Notes: a model not told the origin generated them from the sequence alone. A DNA stretch of 64,000 nucleotides from Mycobacterium bourgelatii (GCF_010723575.1 NZ_BLKZ01000001.1:5518001-5582000), one strand, 5' to 3'; shown: positions 17,069 through 26,108, numbered from the stretch's first letter. A program made the numbers and translations.

Positions 17069-18360
17069 GCCGGTGTGAACTCCAGGTGCAATTCGGTGAG
17101 CCCGCGCAGTATGTAGGTCGGAACATATTGGTAGCGGCGGTCATTGGCCGGGCCGTGTACCGTCTCATCGATCCTGATGTCGGAGGTTCGGTCGAGTAGC
17201 CGTTCGATTGCCACCCTGGTTTCCGCGCGCGCCAACGGGGCGCCGGGGCAACTGTGGATGCCCCGTCCGAACGAAATGTGCTGACGGGCGTTCTTGCGTC
17301 CCGGGTCGAACGTGGCGGGTTCTTCGAACCGGCGCGGATCCCGGTTGGCCGCGGCCTGCACCACCATGACGGTAGTGCCGGCCGGCAGGTCGACACCGCC
17401 GACGTTGACGGGCACCCGGTTCATCCGGAAGTCGCCCTTGACCGGGCTTTCTATGCGCAGCGACTCCTCGATGAAGTTGGGGATCAGGCTGCGGTCCCTG
17501 CGCAGCTGCGCTTGGAGGTCGGGACGTTCACCCAAGATCTGCAGGGAGGCGCCAAGTAGCCGCACGGTGGTCTCCTGGCCCGCGGAGAAGACGTTGCTGG
17601 CCACCCGTGCCACGTCTTCGACGTCGGGGATCGAGCCGTCGGGATAGGTGGCGGTCGCCAGGCCGGTCAGCACGTCGTCGCGCGGCGCACTCCGACGGTC
17701 CCGGACATAGTCGGAAAACAGACCGTAGAGGAACGCCAGCGGGCTGTGCGCCAGCGCTTTGTCGCCGGTACCGCCGATGCCGCCGCCTGAGTGCTCCCGG
17801 ATGCCCTTGACGAACTTGTCGCGGTCCTCCATCGGCACGCCCAGCAGGTCGGCGATGACCAGCAGCGTGAACGGCCCCGCGAAACCCTTGATCCACTCGC
17901 CCTTTCCCGGTGCCAGGAACTCATCCAGCACTTGATCGGCGAGCGCCCACATGGCGTCCTCGTTCTCCTTGAGGCGCTTGGGCGTTATCAGGCGCATCAG
18001 CAGGGACCGGTGGTTGGTGTGGGTCGGCGGGTCCAGGGTGGGCAGCTGATCGCTGAAGGGCAACTCGTCGCGATGCTGCTCGATCAGTTCGGTGATGTCC
18101 GAGTCGCCCAACCCCTCGAGCGATACCGGAAAGCCGGGGAATGGCCCGGTCACCGAGATGCACGAAGACCACGTTTGGGCATCGTTCAACACCGCGCAGG
18201 CCTCATCCCAGCCGGTGATCATGGTGACGCCGTGATGGTTTTCCTTGGCCACCGGACACTGCTGGCGCAACGCCTCGTAGTAGGGATACGGGTCCTGGAC
18301 GAGCCGACTATCGCGGAAGAAGTCCATTTCGGCGTAGTCGTTCACCATCTCAAGCTCCAT
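17065..18360 (-). CDS. cytochrome P450
   Basis: A 431-residue soluble P450. The I-helix motif is SAGQETT, the ExxR is EESLR and the heme loop is FGRGIHSCPGAPLAR. The C-terminal region (RYQYVPTYILRGLTELHLEF) matches P450s acting on fatty-acid or terpenoid-like substrates only in a general way. It heads a two-gene unit with the ferredoxin at 16880. A degenerate class 1 operator lies 17 bases upstream of the start, close enough to block initiation. Start taken at ATG 18360; an in-frame ATG at 18348 is also possible. Confidence 0.93.
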   Translation of the reverse strand: MELEMVNDYAEMDFFRDSRLVQDPYPYYEALRQQCPVAKENHHGVTMITGWDEACAVLNDAQTWSSCISVTGPFPGFPVSLEGLGDSDITELIEQHRDELPFSDQLPTLDPPTHTNHRSLLMRLITPKRLKENEDAMWALADQVLDEFLAPGKGEWIKGFAGPFTLLVIADLLGVPMEDRDKFVKGIREHSGGGIGGTGDKALAHSPLAFLYGLFSDYVRDRRSAPRDDVLTGLATATYPDGSIPDVEDVARVASNVFSAGQETTVRLLGASLQILGERPDLQAQLRRDRSLIPNFIEESLRIESPVKGDFRMNRVPVNVGGVDLPAGTTVMVVQAAANRDPRRFEEPATFDPGRKNARQHISFGRGIHSCPGAPLARAETRVAIERLLDRTSDIRIDETVHGPANDRRYQYVPTYILRGLTELHLEFTPA

Positions 18361-18376
18361 TCGGATCTCATCTGAT

Positions 18377-18391
18377 GAGAATCAGCCTCTC
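18377..18391. promoter_or_regulatory. degenerate class 1 operator
   Basis: GAGAATCAGCCTCTC matches GAGAAT-N3-ATTCTC at 10 of 12 positions. It is nested in a wider dyad, TCTGAT at 18371-18376 and ATCAGA at 18402-18407. It is immediately upstream of the P450 start at 18360. The remaining bases to 18550 hold no gene I can support. Confidence 0.45.
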
Positions 18392-18550
18392 ATGGTTGAG
18401 TATCAGATTTCCACACGGTCTATGCATCGTCAAACGTGGGGTGCGGCGCCCGGTCGCATGCCCCGCCGCCCACTGTGAAAGATGCGGCGCGTCACGCTGA
18501 ATCTGTGTCGCCATATTCACTTTCGGCGGCGCACACACCGGCCCCGCCGC

Positions 18551-19051
18551 CTAGGCGGGCACCAGGTCAGCGGCGACCGACGGGTACGCCATCAGCCCGC
18601 TCCGGAAGGTCTCGCTCGGCCCGACCGCGGTCTCCGCTCCCGCGGCGGCCAGCGCCCGAGCCTTGAACATCTGCGCGGCCATGCTCAACCGGTGTTGGAC
18701 CAAACCGACGCTGTCATCGAGTTCGGCCGGCCACCGCTGCCCCCACAGCGTGACCTCGGTGACGCCATTGTCGAGCGCCTGCAACACCCCGGTACGCACC
18801 CGCGGATCGGAACCCAGCAGGTCGGCCGCGGCCGCTAGTGCCTGCGGCTTGGGACGGGCGCCCACCGAGGCCAGCGCGACCTCCAGGTCGAGCGTCCTGG
18901 CGCCGAGGATGTGCAGCGGGCGGTCGTCGGGATGATCGGTGAGCAGCACCGTGACGTCCCAACCCGCCATCGCCCGGTCGAAGAGCCATCCGCCGGCAAA
19001 CGCGACCACGTCGACCACGCTGGACGCGACGACGTCGAGGCGGTATCGCAT
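18551..19051 (-). CDS. conserved hypothetical protein
   Basis: A 166-residue protein that I do not recognise. It begins MRYRLDVVASSVVDVVAFAGG and contains a hydrophobic core strand (GWDVTVLLTDHPDDRPLHILGA), then an Ala-rich helical half. There is no Cys motif or convincing membrane helix. The start at ATG 19051 lies 8 bases after the TetR stop, so the pair is almost certainly one transcript and the protein may act with the regulator or under its control. Confidence 0.7.
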   Translation of the reverse strand: MRYRLDVVASSVVDVVAFAGGWLFDRAMAGWDVTVLLTDHPDDRPLHILGARTLDLEVALASVGARPKPQALAAAADLLGSDPRVRTGVLQALDNGVTEVTLWGQRWPAELDDSVGLVQHRLSMAAQMFKARALAAAGAETAVGPSETFRSGLMAYPSVAADLVPA

Positions 19052-19059
19052 GTCGTGCG

Positions 19060-19677
19060 CTACCTCGTGTTCTGCGTCGTGTCCTGGGGGGCGAAGTCGC
19101 GCGCCAGCGCCTCCGCGTACTCCTTGAACACCTCGGTCAGCGGGATCGAAGGATCGAGCAACCATGTCATTTCCATTCCGTGGATGAAGGCGAGGATTTC
19201 CACAGCCTTGATGTCGGGGTCTATGTCGTGGCGAAAACGGCCGGCGGCCTGACCGCGACGGATGCCGTCGGCAACGATCTGGGCCGCGTCACGCTGCCGG
19301 GTGACCAAGCGGTCGTGCAGCGGAGCGTCGGGGGCGATGTTCTCCACCAGCAGCACCGTGAAGGTGCCCACCAGTTCGGGGGCTCGGTTGAAGCGGTCGG
19401 CAACCTGGGCGATCTCGCCGATCAGATCGCCGCCCCGGTCGGCGTGCGTCTCGTCGTCGAGGTCGCGCGCGTCCAGCACGGCGTGCAGCAACTGCTCCTT
19501 GGACTCGAAATGATGCAACAGGCCCGCCGGGGAGACGCCGGCTTCGCGAGCGATCTGCGCCAGCGTCGTACTGCGCCAGCCGTTGCGCGACAACAACCGC
19601 TGGGCGACCTCAAGGATCCGCTGTTTGCGGTCCTCGCCCTTGGCGAGAAGCGTGTCGTACGGCCGTGCGTCGGGCAC
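19060..19677 (-). CDS. TetR-family transcriptional regulator
   Basis: A 205-residue TetR-type repressor. The DNA-binding domain spans about residues 15-60: RKQRILEVAQRLLSRNGW, then the helix-turn-helix TTLAQIAREAGVSPAGLLHHF followed by ESKEQLL. The C-terminal domain is helical and should bind a small ligand, perhaps an acyl-CoA. Start chosen at GTG 19677; a TTG at 19710 is possible. A 24-bp dyad with perfect 9-bp arms lies at 19711-19734 just upstream, an obvious autoregulatory site. The thiolase gene upstream on the same strand ends 40 bases beyond that dyad. Confidence 0.9.
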   Translation of the reverse strand: MPDARPYDTLLAKGEDRKQRILEVAQRLLSRNGWRSTTLAQIAREAGVSPAGLLHHFESKEQLLHAVLDARDLDDETHADRGGDLIGEIAQVADRFNRAPELVGTFTVLLVENIAPDAPLHDRLVTRQRDAAQIVADGIRRGQAAGRFRHDIDPDIKAVEILAFIHGMEMTWLLDPSIPLTEVFKEYAEALARDFAPQDTTQNTR

Positions 19678-19710
19678 CGCACTCCTAAGGGGCTGGGCTG
19701 GCGGCTGCAA

Positions 19711-19734
19711 AACCTACTGAACACACAGTAGGTT
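19711..19734. promoter_or_regulatory. 24-bp perfect dyad, probable TetR operator
   Basis: AACCTACTG at 19711-19719 and CAGTAGGTT at 19726-19734 are exact inverse complements with a 6-base spacer. It sits immediately upstream of the TetR start and differs from the other operator classes in the window. Confidence 0.75.
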
Positions 19735-19774
19735 GGTTTGCGGGCCTCCACAAGAGGTCCGCGCCTACGTCGTC

Positions 19775-20923
19775 TTAAGACGCCAACTCGACCAGCGTGG
19801 CGTTGGCCGTGCCCCCGCCCTCACACATGGTCTGCAGACCGTAGCGAATCCCGTTGTCTCGCATGTGATGCACCATGCGCGTCATGAGCACCGCACCCGA
19901 AGCGCCCAGCGGGTGGCCTAGCGCAATGGCGCCGCCCAACGGGTTGAGCAGGCTAGGGTCGGCACCGGTTTCGGCCAGCCACGCCAGCGGCACCGGCGCG
20001 AACGCCTCGTTTACCTCGAAGACGCCAACCTCGCTGAGCTGAACCCCGGACTTGCGCAGCACCTTTTCCGTGGCCGGGATGGGGCCGGTGAGCATGAGCA
20101 CGGGGTCGGCACCGGTGACCGCGCCCGCTCGGTACCGCACGATCGGCGTCAAACCCAGCTCGAGCGCCATCTCGGGCGTAGTGACCAACAGAGCGGCGGC
20201 GCCGTCGGAAATCTGGGACGAGTTTCCCGCGTGGATGACCCCGTCCTCGACGAACGCGGGCTTCAGCGCGGCCAACTTCTCCGCGGTGGTCCCGCGTCGG
20301 ATGCCCTCGTCGGCGTCGACGACCGTCACGTCGTCGGGAAATACCGGGACTATCTGAACGGTGAAGGCGCCGCTGTCCTGAGCCGCGGCGGCGCGCTCGT
20401 GGGACAACGCGGAGTATTCGTCAAGCTGGGTGCGCGAGAGTCCCCACTTCTTGGCGATCATCTCGGCCGACAGACCCTGGTTGAACGAGAAATCGTCGTA
20501 GCGGGCAAGGACTTTCGGGCCGTATGGCATCCCGGTCGACCTAGCCGAACCGAGCGGGACGCGGCTCATGACTTCGACGCCGCCGGCCACCACGACGTCC
20601 TGCTGGCCGGACATCACCGCCTGTGCCGCGAAGTCGAGGGCCTGCTGGCTGGACCCGCACGCCCGGTTGACGGTGGTGCCCGGGATGCTTTCCGGCCAAC
20701 CCGCGGCGAGGACGGCATACCGAGCGATGTTGCTCGACTGGTCGCCCACCTGCGACACGCAGCCCCAGATCACGTCGTCGATCAACTCGACGCCGATGTT
20801 GGCGCGGTCCAGCAGTTCGTTGAGGACGACCGCGGACAGGTCGGCGGCGTGCAACCCGGATAGTCCGCCGTTGCGCTTCCCGACCGGGGTGCGGACGGCC
20901 TCTACGATGACTGCTTCACGCAT
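19775..20923 (-). CDS. acetyl-CoA acyltransferase (thiolase, FadA-type)
   Basis: A 382-residue thiolase with the full catalytic set: Cys in NRACGSSQQAL (about residue 89), His in GHPLGASG and Cys in CEGGGTANA, plus VNEAFA. Its length and sequence resemble the FadA5/FadA6 group that cleaves 3-ketoacyl-CoA in side-chain and ring degradation of steroids and related compounds. ATG start with GGAG 8 bases upstream. It stands between the TetR pair and an acyl-CoA dehydrogenase on the same strand, and could work with the latter in a beta-oxidation round. Confidence 0.9.
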   Translation of the reverse strand: MREAVIVEAVRTPVGKRNGGLSGLHAADLSAVVLNELLDRANIGVELIDDVIWGCVSQVGDQSSNIARYAVLAAGWPESIPGTTVNRACGSSQQALDFAAQAVMSGQQDVVVAGGVEVMSRVPLGSARSTGMPYGPKVLARYDDFSFNQGLSAEMIAKKWGLSRTQLDEYSALSHERAAAAQDSGAFTVQIVPVFPDDVTVVDADEGIRRGTTAEKLAALKPAFVEDGVIHAGNSSQISDGAAALLVTTPEMALELGLTPIVRYRAGAVTGADPVLMLTGPIPATEKVLRKSGVQLSEVGVFEVNEAFAPVPLAWLAETGADPSLLNPLGGAIALGHPLGASGAVLMTRMVHHMRDNGIRYGLQTMCEGGGTANATLVELAS

Positions 20924-21011
20924 TGATCTGCTCCGATCGATGGTTCATACGCCCCGCCGAGCGTGGCCGCCGGTACACGGTCGACACACGTTTCGGCGAC
21001 TAACAAACTAC

Positions 21012-22178
21012 CTAGTAGCTGCGCGGCAGTTTCAACACGTGCGAGCCCAGGAAATTGAGGATCATCTCCTGGCTGACCGGCGCGATCTTCATCAACCGCG
21101 CCTCGCGGAAGTACCGCGTGACGTGATACTCCTCCGCATAACCCATGCCACCGTGGGTCTGCAACGCCCGGTCCGCCGCGGTGAATCCGGCGTCGGCACA
21201 CAGATATTTGGCCGTATTGGCTTCGCGCCCACAGGGTTTGCCGTTGTCGTAGAGCCAGGTGGCCTTGCGCAGCATCAGTTCGGCGGCGTCCAGGCGCGCC
21301 AACGAGTCGGCAAGCGGGAACTGCAGGCCCTGGTTCATCCCGATGGGACGGCCGAACACCTCTCGTTCGTTGCCGTATTTCACGGCCTTTGCCAACGCGA
21401 CCCTGCCGATCCCGAGGGCCTCGGCCGCGATCAGCATCCGCTCCGGATTCAGGCCGTCGAGAATGTAATGAAATCCCTTGCCTTCCTCGCCGATTCGGTC
21501 TTCGACGGGAATCTCCAGGTTGTCGATGAACAGCTCGTTGGAGCTGACGGCGTTGCGCCCCATCTTGCGGATCGGGCGGATGTCGACCCGGCTGCGGTCA
21601 AGATCGGTGAGGAACAGCGTCATCCCGTCGGTCTTCTTGGTGACCTCGTCGTAGGACTTGGTCCGGGTGAGCAACAGGATCTTGTCGGACTCCAAGGCCT
21701 TGGAGATCCACACCTTGCGGCCGTTGACGATGTAGCGGTCACCATCACGCTTGGCGAACGTGGTGATGCGCGACGTGTCCAGGCCGGCACCGGGCTCGGT
21801 CACCCCGAAGCAGACGTGCACCTCGCCGCGCGCGACGGGTGGCAGCGTCCGCGCCTTGAGCTCCTCGGAGCCGTGCACCACCACCGGTTGCATGCCGAAG
21901 ATCGACAGGTGAATCGCGCTGGCGGCGTTCATCGCGCCACCGGATTTCGCCACCTCCTCGAGGAGGATCGTGGCCTCGGTGATACCGAGCCCGTGGCCGC
22001 CGTATTCGGTCGGGATGGTCATCCCGAGCCAGCCGCCGTCGGCGATGGCCCGGTAGAACTCGGTGGGGAATTCGTGCGCCTGGTCTTTTTCCATCCAGTA
22101 GTGGTCGTCGAACTTCGACGCCAACTCGGCCACGGACCGTCGGATCAGTTCCTGATCCTCGGTCAGCTCAAATTCCAT
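21012..22178 (-). CDS. acyl-CoA dehydrogenase (FadE-type)
   Basis: A 388-residue acyl-CoA dehydrogenase. Motifs in order: N-terminal helical domain with PTEYGGHGLG, the flavin/substrate strand CFGVTEPGAGLDTS, NGRKVWISKA, and the C-terminal QTHGGMGYAEEYHVTRYFREAR containing the probable catalytic Glu. It forms an FAD-bound tetramer in the cytosol and passes electrons to ETF. Start chosen at ATG 22178 (MEFELTEDQ), with GAGGCGGG upstream; a start at 22190 adds four residues. A perfect 22-bp hairpin repeat separates it from the upstream amidohydrolase. Confidence 0.9.
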   Translation of the reverse strand: MEFELTEDQELIRRSVAELASKFDDHYWMEKDQAHEFPTEFYRAIADGGWLGMTIPTEYGGHGLGITEATILLEEVAKSGGAMNAASAIHLSIFGMQPVVVHGSEELKARTLPPVARGEVHVCFGVTEPGAGLDTSRITTFAKRDGDRYIVNGRKVWISKALESDKILLLTRTKSYDEVTKKTDGMTLFLTDLDRSRVDIRPIRKMGRNAVSSNELFIDNLEIPVEDRIGEEGKGFHYILDGLNPERMLIAAEALGIGRVALAKAVKYGNEREVFGRPIGMNQGLQFPLADSLARLDAAELMLRKATWLYDNGKPCGREANTAKYLCADAGFTAADRALQTHGGMGYAEEYHVTRYFREARLMKIAPVSQEMILNFLGSHVLKLPRSY

Positions 22179-22200
22179 CCCGCCTCGCACTTTCTCTTAG

Positions 22201-22260
22201 CGCGAGCAGACGCAAACTCGTATGATCGCGGGCCGATTGATACGAGTTTGCGTCTGCTCG
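22201..22260. repeat. intergenic hairpin repeat, copy 3 (22-bp perfect stem)
   Basis: Bases 22201-22222 and 22239-22260 are exact inverse complements, 22 bp with a 16-base loop, built from the common GCGAGCAGACGCAAA arm plus CTCGTAT. It is the longest and most perfect copy. It lies between two genes on the minus strand, after the amidohydrolase stop and before the dehydrogenase start. Confidence 0.9.
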
Positions 22261-22281
22261 CCGGACGTCGCTGGGGCGCCC

Positions 22282-23580
22282 TCAGTCCTGATTGCCGGTG
22301 ATCTGTTTCGCAGCAGCGGCGAATTCCGCGAACGACGAACCCTCTCGGGTCTCCTTGTGGTGACTCAGCGACCGAATGGACACGTCGTGCCCCTCGGCGG
22401 CCTTGCGCAACGCGCCGACGGTCGCCTGCTCCGGCGTGATGTGCGTGAACGGGTCGAAGGAGTACCAGCGCATCGCGTTCTGGTGGGTGATCTTGTTGAT
22501 CTCGTCATCGGGCACATTGTTGGCCGACAGCACATCCCACAACTCTTCGGGAGCGCCCGGCCACATTGAGTCGCTGTGCGGGTAGTCCGCCTCCCAGCAG
22601 ATGTTGTCGATGCCGATCCTGTTACGCAGCGACACCCCCACCTTGTCGCTGATGAAGCAGGTCAGGAAGTGGTCGCGGAACACCTCCGACGGCAACTTGC
22701 CGCCGAAGTTCTGCTTCGTCCAGGTCGAGTGCATCTCGTAGGTCCGGTCGACGCGCTCCAAGAAGTAGGGAATCCAGCCCGTCCCGCCCTCGGAGAGCGC
22801 GATCTTGAGGTCCGGGTACTCCTTGATGGGCCACGACCACAGCAGGTCCGCAGCGGCCTGCACGATGTTCATCGGCTGCAACGTGATCATCACGTCCATC
22901 GGCGCGTCGGGCGCGGTGATGGCCAGCCGCCCCGAGGACCCGATGTGGATGTTCATCACGGTGTTGGTGTCGCACAACGCTTCCCACAGCGGCTTCCAGT
23001 GCTGGCTGTGGAAGCTGGGATAGCCCATCGCGGCGGGGTTTTCGGTGAAGCTCAGCGCGTGCACGCCCTTCTTCGCGACCCGACGTACCTCGGCGGCGCA
23101 CAACTCGGGGTCCCAGATCACCGGGATCGCCATCGGAATGAACCGGGCCGGGTACGCGCCGCACCATTCCTCGATGTGCCAGTCGTTGTAGGCCTGCACC
23201 AAAGCCAGCGAGAAGTCGGGATCCTCGGTGGCGAACAGACGCCCGGCGAAGCCCGGGAAGGACGGAAAGCAGATCGAGGCGAGAATGCCGCCGGCATTCA
23301 TGTCCTTGATCCGCTCGTCGACGTTGTAGCAGCCCGGCCGAATCTCATCCAGACCGGTGGGCTCGATCCCGTATTCCTCCTTGGGCCGGCCGGCGACGGC
23401 GTTGAGCGCCACGTTAGGTATCACCGTGTCGCGGAACTTCCACATGTCAGAACCGTCGGCGTTGTGCACCAACCGCGGCGCGTCGTCGATGTATTTCTTG
23501 GGCAGATGGTTCTTGAACATGTTTGGCGGCTCGACCGTGTGGTCGTCGACGCTGATGAGGATCATGTCCTCTTTGTTCAT
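22282..23580 (-). CDS. amidohydrolase-2 family metal-dependent hydrolase
   Basis: A 432-residue ACMSD-like TIM-barrel protein. It has the N-terminal metal motif VDDHTVEPP (Asp12/13, His14), a mid-barrel His (MNIHIGSSG), the helix with ALSEGGTGWIPYF, and the C-terminal Asp in EADYPHSDS. The C-terminus is extended by about 50 residues relative to the paralogue at 6042. It is most likely a decarboxylase or hydrolase of a carboxylated ring or ring-fission product. Strong ribosome site GGAGAGGGG. It is divergent from the seven-gene Rieske operon across a 347-base region with class 1 operator elements. Confidence 0.85.
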   Translation of the reverse strand: MNKEDMILISVDDHTVEPPNMFKNHLPKKYIDDAPRLVHNADGSDMWKFRDTVIPNVALNAVAGRPKEEYGIEPTGLDEIRPGCYNVDERIKDMNAGGILASICFPSFPGFAGRLFATEDPDFSLALVQAYNDWHIEEWCGAYPARFIPMAIPVIWDPELCAAEVRRVAKKGVHALSFTENPAAMGYPSFHSQHWKPLWEALCDTNTVMNIHIGSSGRLAITAPDAPMDVMITLQPMNIVQAAADLLWSWPIKEYPDLKIALSEGGTGWIPYFLERVDRTYEMHSTWTKQNFGGKLPSEVFRDHFLTCFISDKVGVSLRNRIGIDNICWEADYPHSDSMWPGAPEELWDVLSANNVPDDEINKITHQNAMRWYSFDPFTHITPEQATVGALRKAAEGHDVSIRSLSHHKETREGSSFAEFAAAAKQITGNQD

Positions 23581-23927
23581 GACCGTCCCCTCTCCTGTTG
23601 AATCCGTCGAGAGTCCGTAGGGCGGGCGGCGCCCGCGCGAGTAATGGCGAGCCGCCGCATCCGCATAGCTCTCTACTGTGAAAACTATCTTCTCGCCAAG
23701 TGAGAATCAACATCCAGAGTACGCGCCGCGGCCTTCCCAGCCGCGCCCAACGCCCAACGACTAGGCAAATCGCCCGCCATCGCACCGAAAAACTAATTCT
23801 TGTTCCGCAACGCCGCGCCTCGCTGCCCGCGGACGCGCTCGTCAGGATTGACCGAACAGGCGTTTCGTGCAAGTCTATTGGTTAGAAATGAGAATGTGAT
23901 TCTCTATTCTGAGAGGATACTCCCGGG
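23581..23927. other. divergent promoter region, 347 bases, no gene
   Basis: No convincing ORF is present. The region is locally AT-rich and contains a degenerate class 1 operator GAAAACTATCTTCTC at 23680-23694 (9 of 12 matches), a GAGAAT half-site at 23703-23708 and a perfect operator at 23890-23904. It must hold promoters for the amidohydrolase (minus) and the Rieske operon (plus). Confidence 0.6.
23890..23904. promoter_or_regulatory. perfect GAGAAT-N3-ATTCTC dyad (class 1 operator)
   Basis: GAGAATGTGATTCTC, a perfect 6-3-6 inverted repeat, ends 23 bases before the ATG of the first gene in the Rieske operon. TATTCT at 23906-23911 beside it could serve as a -10 element. Confidence 0.75.
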
Positions 23928-24482
23928 ATGCGCCTGCCGCCGCTGCCTGCCGACCAGTGGGACGAGGCTGTCCAAAAGTCACTCGCCGGCATGCTGCCCC
24001 CCGAGCGTCGCAACCCGCGGGGCGCCGGGAATGCGTTGTCGACGTTCGCCCATCACCCCGCGCTCGCCAAGGCATTCCTCGGGTTCAACGTGCACCTGTT
24101 CAACTCCACGTTGCCGGCCCGGATCCGCGAACTCGCCGTGCTGCGGGTCGCCCACCGGCGCCAGTGCGCCTACGAATGGACGCATCACGCGAACATGGCC
24201 AAACGGTTGGGCGTCACCGACGAAGAAATCGAGGCCGTACGGTTCCCCCAGGAGTGGGGCGGCCGCTTAGACGATTTCGAGCGTGCCGTAATCACCGGGG
24301 TCGACGAACTGGACGAAAAGTCCGAGCTTTCCGACCAGACCTGGGCCGCACTCGGCGCTCGCCTGGACCACCGTCAACTCATGGACTACGTCTTCACCGT
24401 CGGTTGTTACACCACGCTGGCCATGGCCTTCAACACATTTGGTGTCGAGGTCGAGCGAGACGGCATCGACCACGGGGCATAG
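23928..24482 (+). CDS. carboxymuconolactone decarboxylase (CMD) family protein
   Basis: A 184-residue CMD-fold protein, longer than the PcaC-like one at 3352. The signature ELAVLRVAHRRQCAYEWTHH (about residues 68-87) is the AhpD/CMD helix with one Cys and a following His pair; the second Cys of AhpD peroxidases is missing, so a peroxidase role is unlikely. A C-terminal FTVGCYTTLAMAFNTFGV completes the fold. It is the first gene of a seven-gene operon (Rieske oxygenase, small protein, amidohydrolase, SnoaL, two acyl-CoA dehydrogenase genes). Decarboxylation or isomerisation of a pathway intermediate is plausible. Confidence 0.8.
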   Translation: MRLPPLPADQWDEAVQKSLAGMLPPERRNPRGAGNALSTFAHHPALAKAFLGFNVHLFNSTLPARIRELAVLRVAHRRQCAYEWTHHANMAKRLGVTDEEIEAVRFPQEWGGRLDDFERAVITGVDELDEKSELSDQTWAALGARLDHRQLMDYVFTVGCYTTLAMAFNTFGVEVERDGIDHGA

Positions 24483-24505
24483 ATGCAAGGAGAAAGGTAA
24501 GTACA

Positions 24506-25798
24506 TTGGCTCACTTCCCGAAGCCAGCCGCCGGAAGCTGGACCGAGAACTACCCCGAGCTGGGCACCGCGCCGGTCGACTACACCGACTCGATCGACCC
24601 GGCCTTCTTCGAAGCCGAGCGCGAGGCGATCTTCAAGCGAACCTGGCTCAACGTCGGACGGGTAAACCGCTTGCCTCGCACCGGCAGCTACTTCACCAAA
24701 GAGCTGCCGTCGGCGGGCAAAGGTATGTCGGTAATCATCGTCAAGACCAAGGACGGCTCGATCAAGGCGTACCACAACGTCTGCCGTCACCGCGGAAACA
24801 AGTTGGTGTGGAACGACTTTCCACATGAGGAGACGTCAGGCACCTGCCGGCAGTTCACCTGCAAATACCACGCCTGGCGGTACAGCCTGGACGGCGATCT
24901 CACCTTCATCCAGCAAGAGGACGAGTTCTTCAACGTCGACAAGGCCGACTACGGCCTGGTACCGGTGCGGTGCGAAGTCTGGGAAGGCTTCATTTTCATC
25001 AACTTTGACCAGAACGCCGAGCCGCTGGTCGACTACCTGGGACCGCTGGGCAAAGGCATCGAGGGGTATCCCTTCGGCGCGATGACCGAAACATATTCGT
25101 ACCGGGCCGAAGTCGGCAGCAACTGGAAGTTGTTCATCGACGCCTTCGCCGAGTTCTACCACGCTCCCGTACTGCACCAAGGCCAGTACACCAAGGAAGA
25201 AGCCGCCAAGATCATGAAGTACGGCTTCGAGGCACTGCATTACGAATTGGCCAGTCCGCACGGGATGCTCTCCACCTGGGGTGGCCAGGCGCCACCGGCG
25301 GACATGAGCATGGTCAAGCCGATGGACCAGGTGCTGCGCAGCGGATTGTTCGGTCCGTGGGACAAGCCCGAAGTCATCGCCAACCTCGATCAGTTGCCGC
25401 CGGGAATCAACCCGAAGAAGGTCAGGCAGTGGGGCATCGACGCCTGGCACTTCTTCCCGAACTTCATGCTGCTGATCTGGGAACCCGGCTGGTTCCTGAC
25501 CTATCACTACTGGCCCACTGCGGTGGACAAGCACATCTTCGAGTGCACGCTGTATTTCGTCCCGCCAAAGAATGCTCGGGAGCGCCTGGCGCAGGAACTG
25601 GCGGCGGTGACCTTCAAGGAATACGCACTGCAGGACGCCAACACGCTGGAAGCGACCCAGACCATGATCGGCACCAAGGTGGTGAGCGACTTTCCGCTGT
25701 GCGACCAGGAGATCCTCCTGCGTCACCTGCACAAGGTGACCGACGACTACGTGACCGGCTGGAAGAAGGAGGTTGCCAACCGTGGCGTTACCGTCTGA
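24506..25798 (+). CDS. Rieske non-heme iron oxygenase, alpha subunit
   Basis: A 430-residue aromatic-ring-hydroxylating-type oxygenase. The Rieske [2Fe-2S] ligands are Cys93, His95, Cys119 and His122 (CRHRG...CKYHAW). The mononuclear iron motif is E216-FY-H219...H224; Glu replaces the Asp often found at the bridging position, as in several monooxygenase-type members. Start chosen at TTG 24506 with AAGGAGAAAGG 8 bases upstream; the frame stays open further upstream without family character. No beta-subunit gene follows; instead a 107-residue unknown protein overlaps its end. It should need a ferredoxin and reductase encoded elsewhere (7189 and 8976 are candidates). Confidence 0.9.
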   Translation: MAHFPKPAAGSWTENYPELGTAPVDYTDSIDPAFFEAEREAIFKRTWLNVGRVNRLPRTGSYFTKELPSAGKGMSVIIVKTKDGSIKAYHNVCRHRGNKLVWNDFPHEETSGTCRQFTCKYHAWRYSLDGDLTFIQQEDEFFNVDKADYGLVPVRCEVWEGFIFINFDQNAEPLVDYLGPLGKGIEGYPFGAMTETYSYRAEVGSNWKLFIDAFAEFYHAPVLHQGQYTKEEAAKIMKYGFEALHYELASPHGMLSTWGGQAPPADMSMVKPMDQVLRSGLFGPWDKPEVIANLDQLPPGINPKKVRQWGIDAWHFFPNFMLLIWEPGWFLTYHYWPTAVDKHIFECTLYFVPPKNARERLAQELAAVTFKEYALQDANTLEATQTMIGTKVVSDFPLCDQEILLRHLHKVTDDYVTGWKKEVANRGVTV

Positions 25799-26105
25799 AT
25801 TCGCGGTGCTGGAGCCATTTTTGGATTGGGACCTGGCAACCGAACCCGAGCGCTACGCAAAGCGGCTGGCCTCCACCATGAGCGAGATGCAGGACTTCTA
25901 CGATGTCGCATTTCCGCTCCTCAACGATGTCATCACCTATTGCGAGCAGTACCCCCTCGACGACCTGCCCGAGGATGCACGCACACTGATGCACATGATG
26001 CAATCGCTGGTGATGGTGTCGTTTCCGGTCGAGGCGTGGAAGCAACCGCGGGTACCCGACAGCGGCGCGGCTTGGGTGGAGTGCATTCGGGAGCCGGTGA
26101 TCTAA
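25782..26105 (+). CDS. small hypothetical protein in Rieske operon
   Basis: A 107-residue acidic protein, unrecognised. It is mostly helical, with Met-rich segments (STMSEMQDFYDVAF, LMHMMQSLVMVSF). Start chosen at GTG 25782, nine bases after AAGGAGG; it overlaps the oxygenase stop by 17 bases, implying coupled translation. Too small and differently patterned for a dioxygenase beta subunit (about 170 residues, NTF2 fold). It may be an accessory subunit of the oxygenase. Confidence 0.7.
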   Translation: MALPSEFAVLEPFLDWDLATEPERYAKRLASTMSEMQDFYDVAFPLLNDVITYCEQYPLDDLPEDARTLMHMMQSLVMVSFPVEAWKQPRVPDSGAAWVECIREPVI

Positions 26106-26108
26106 CCG

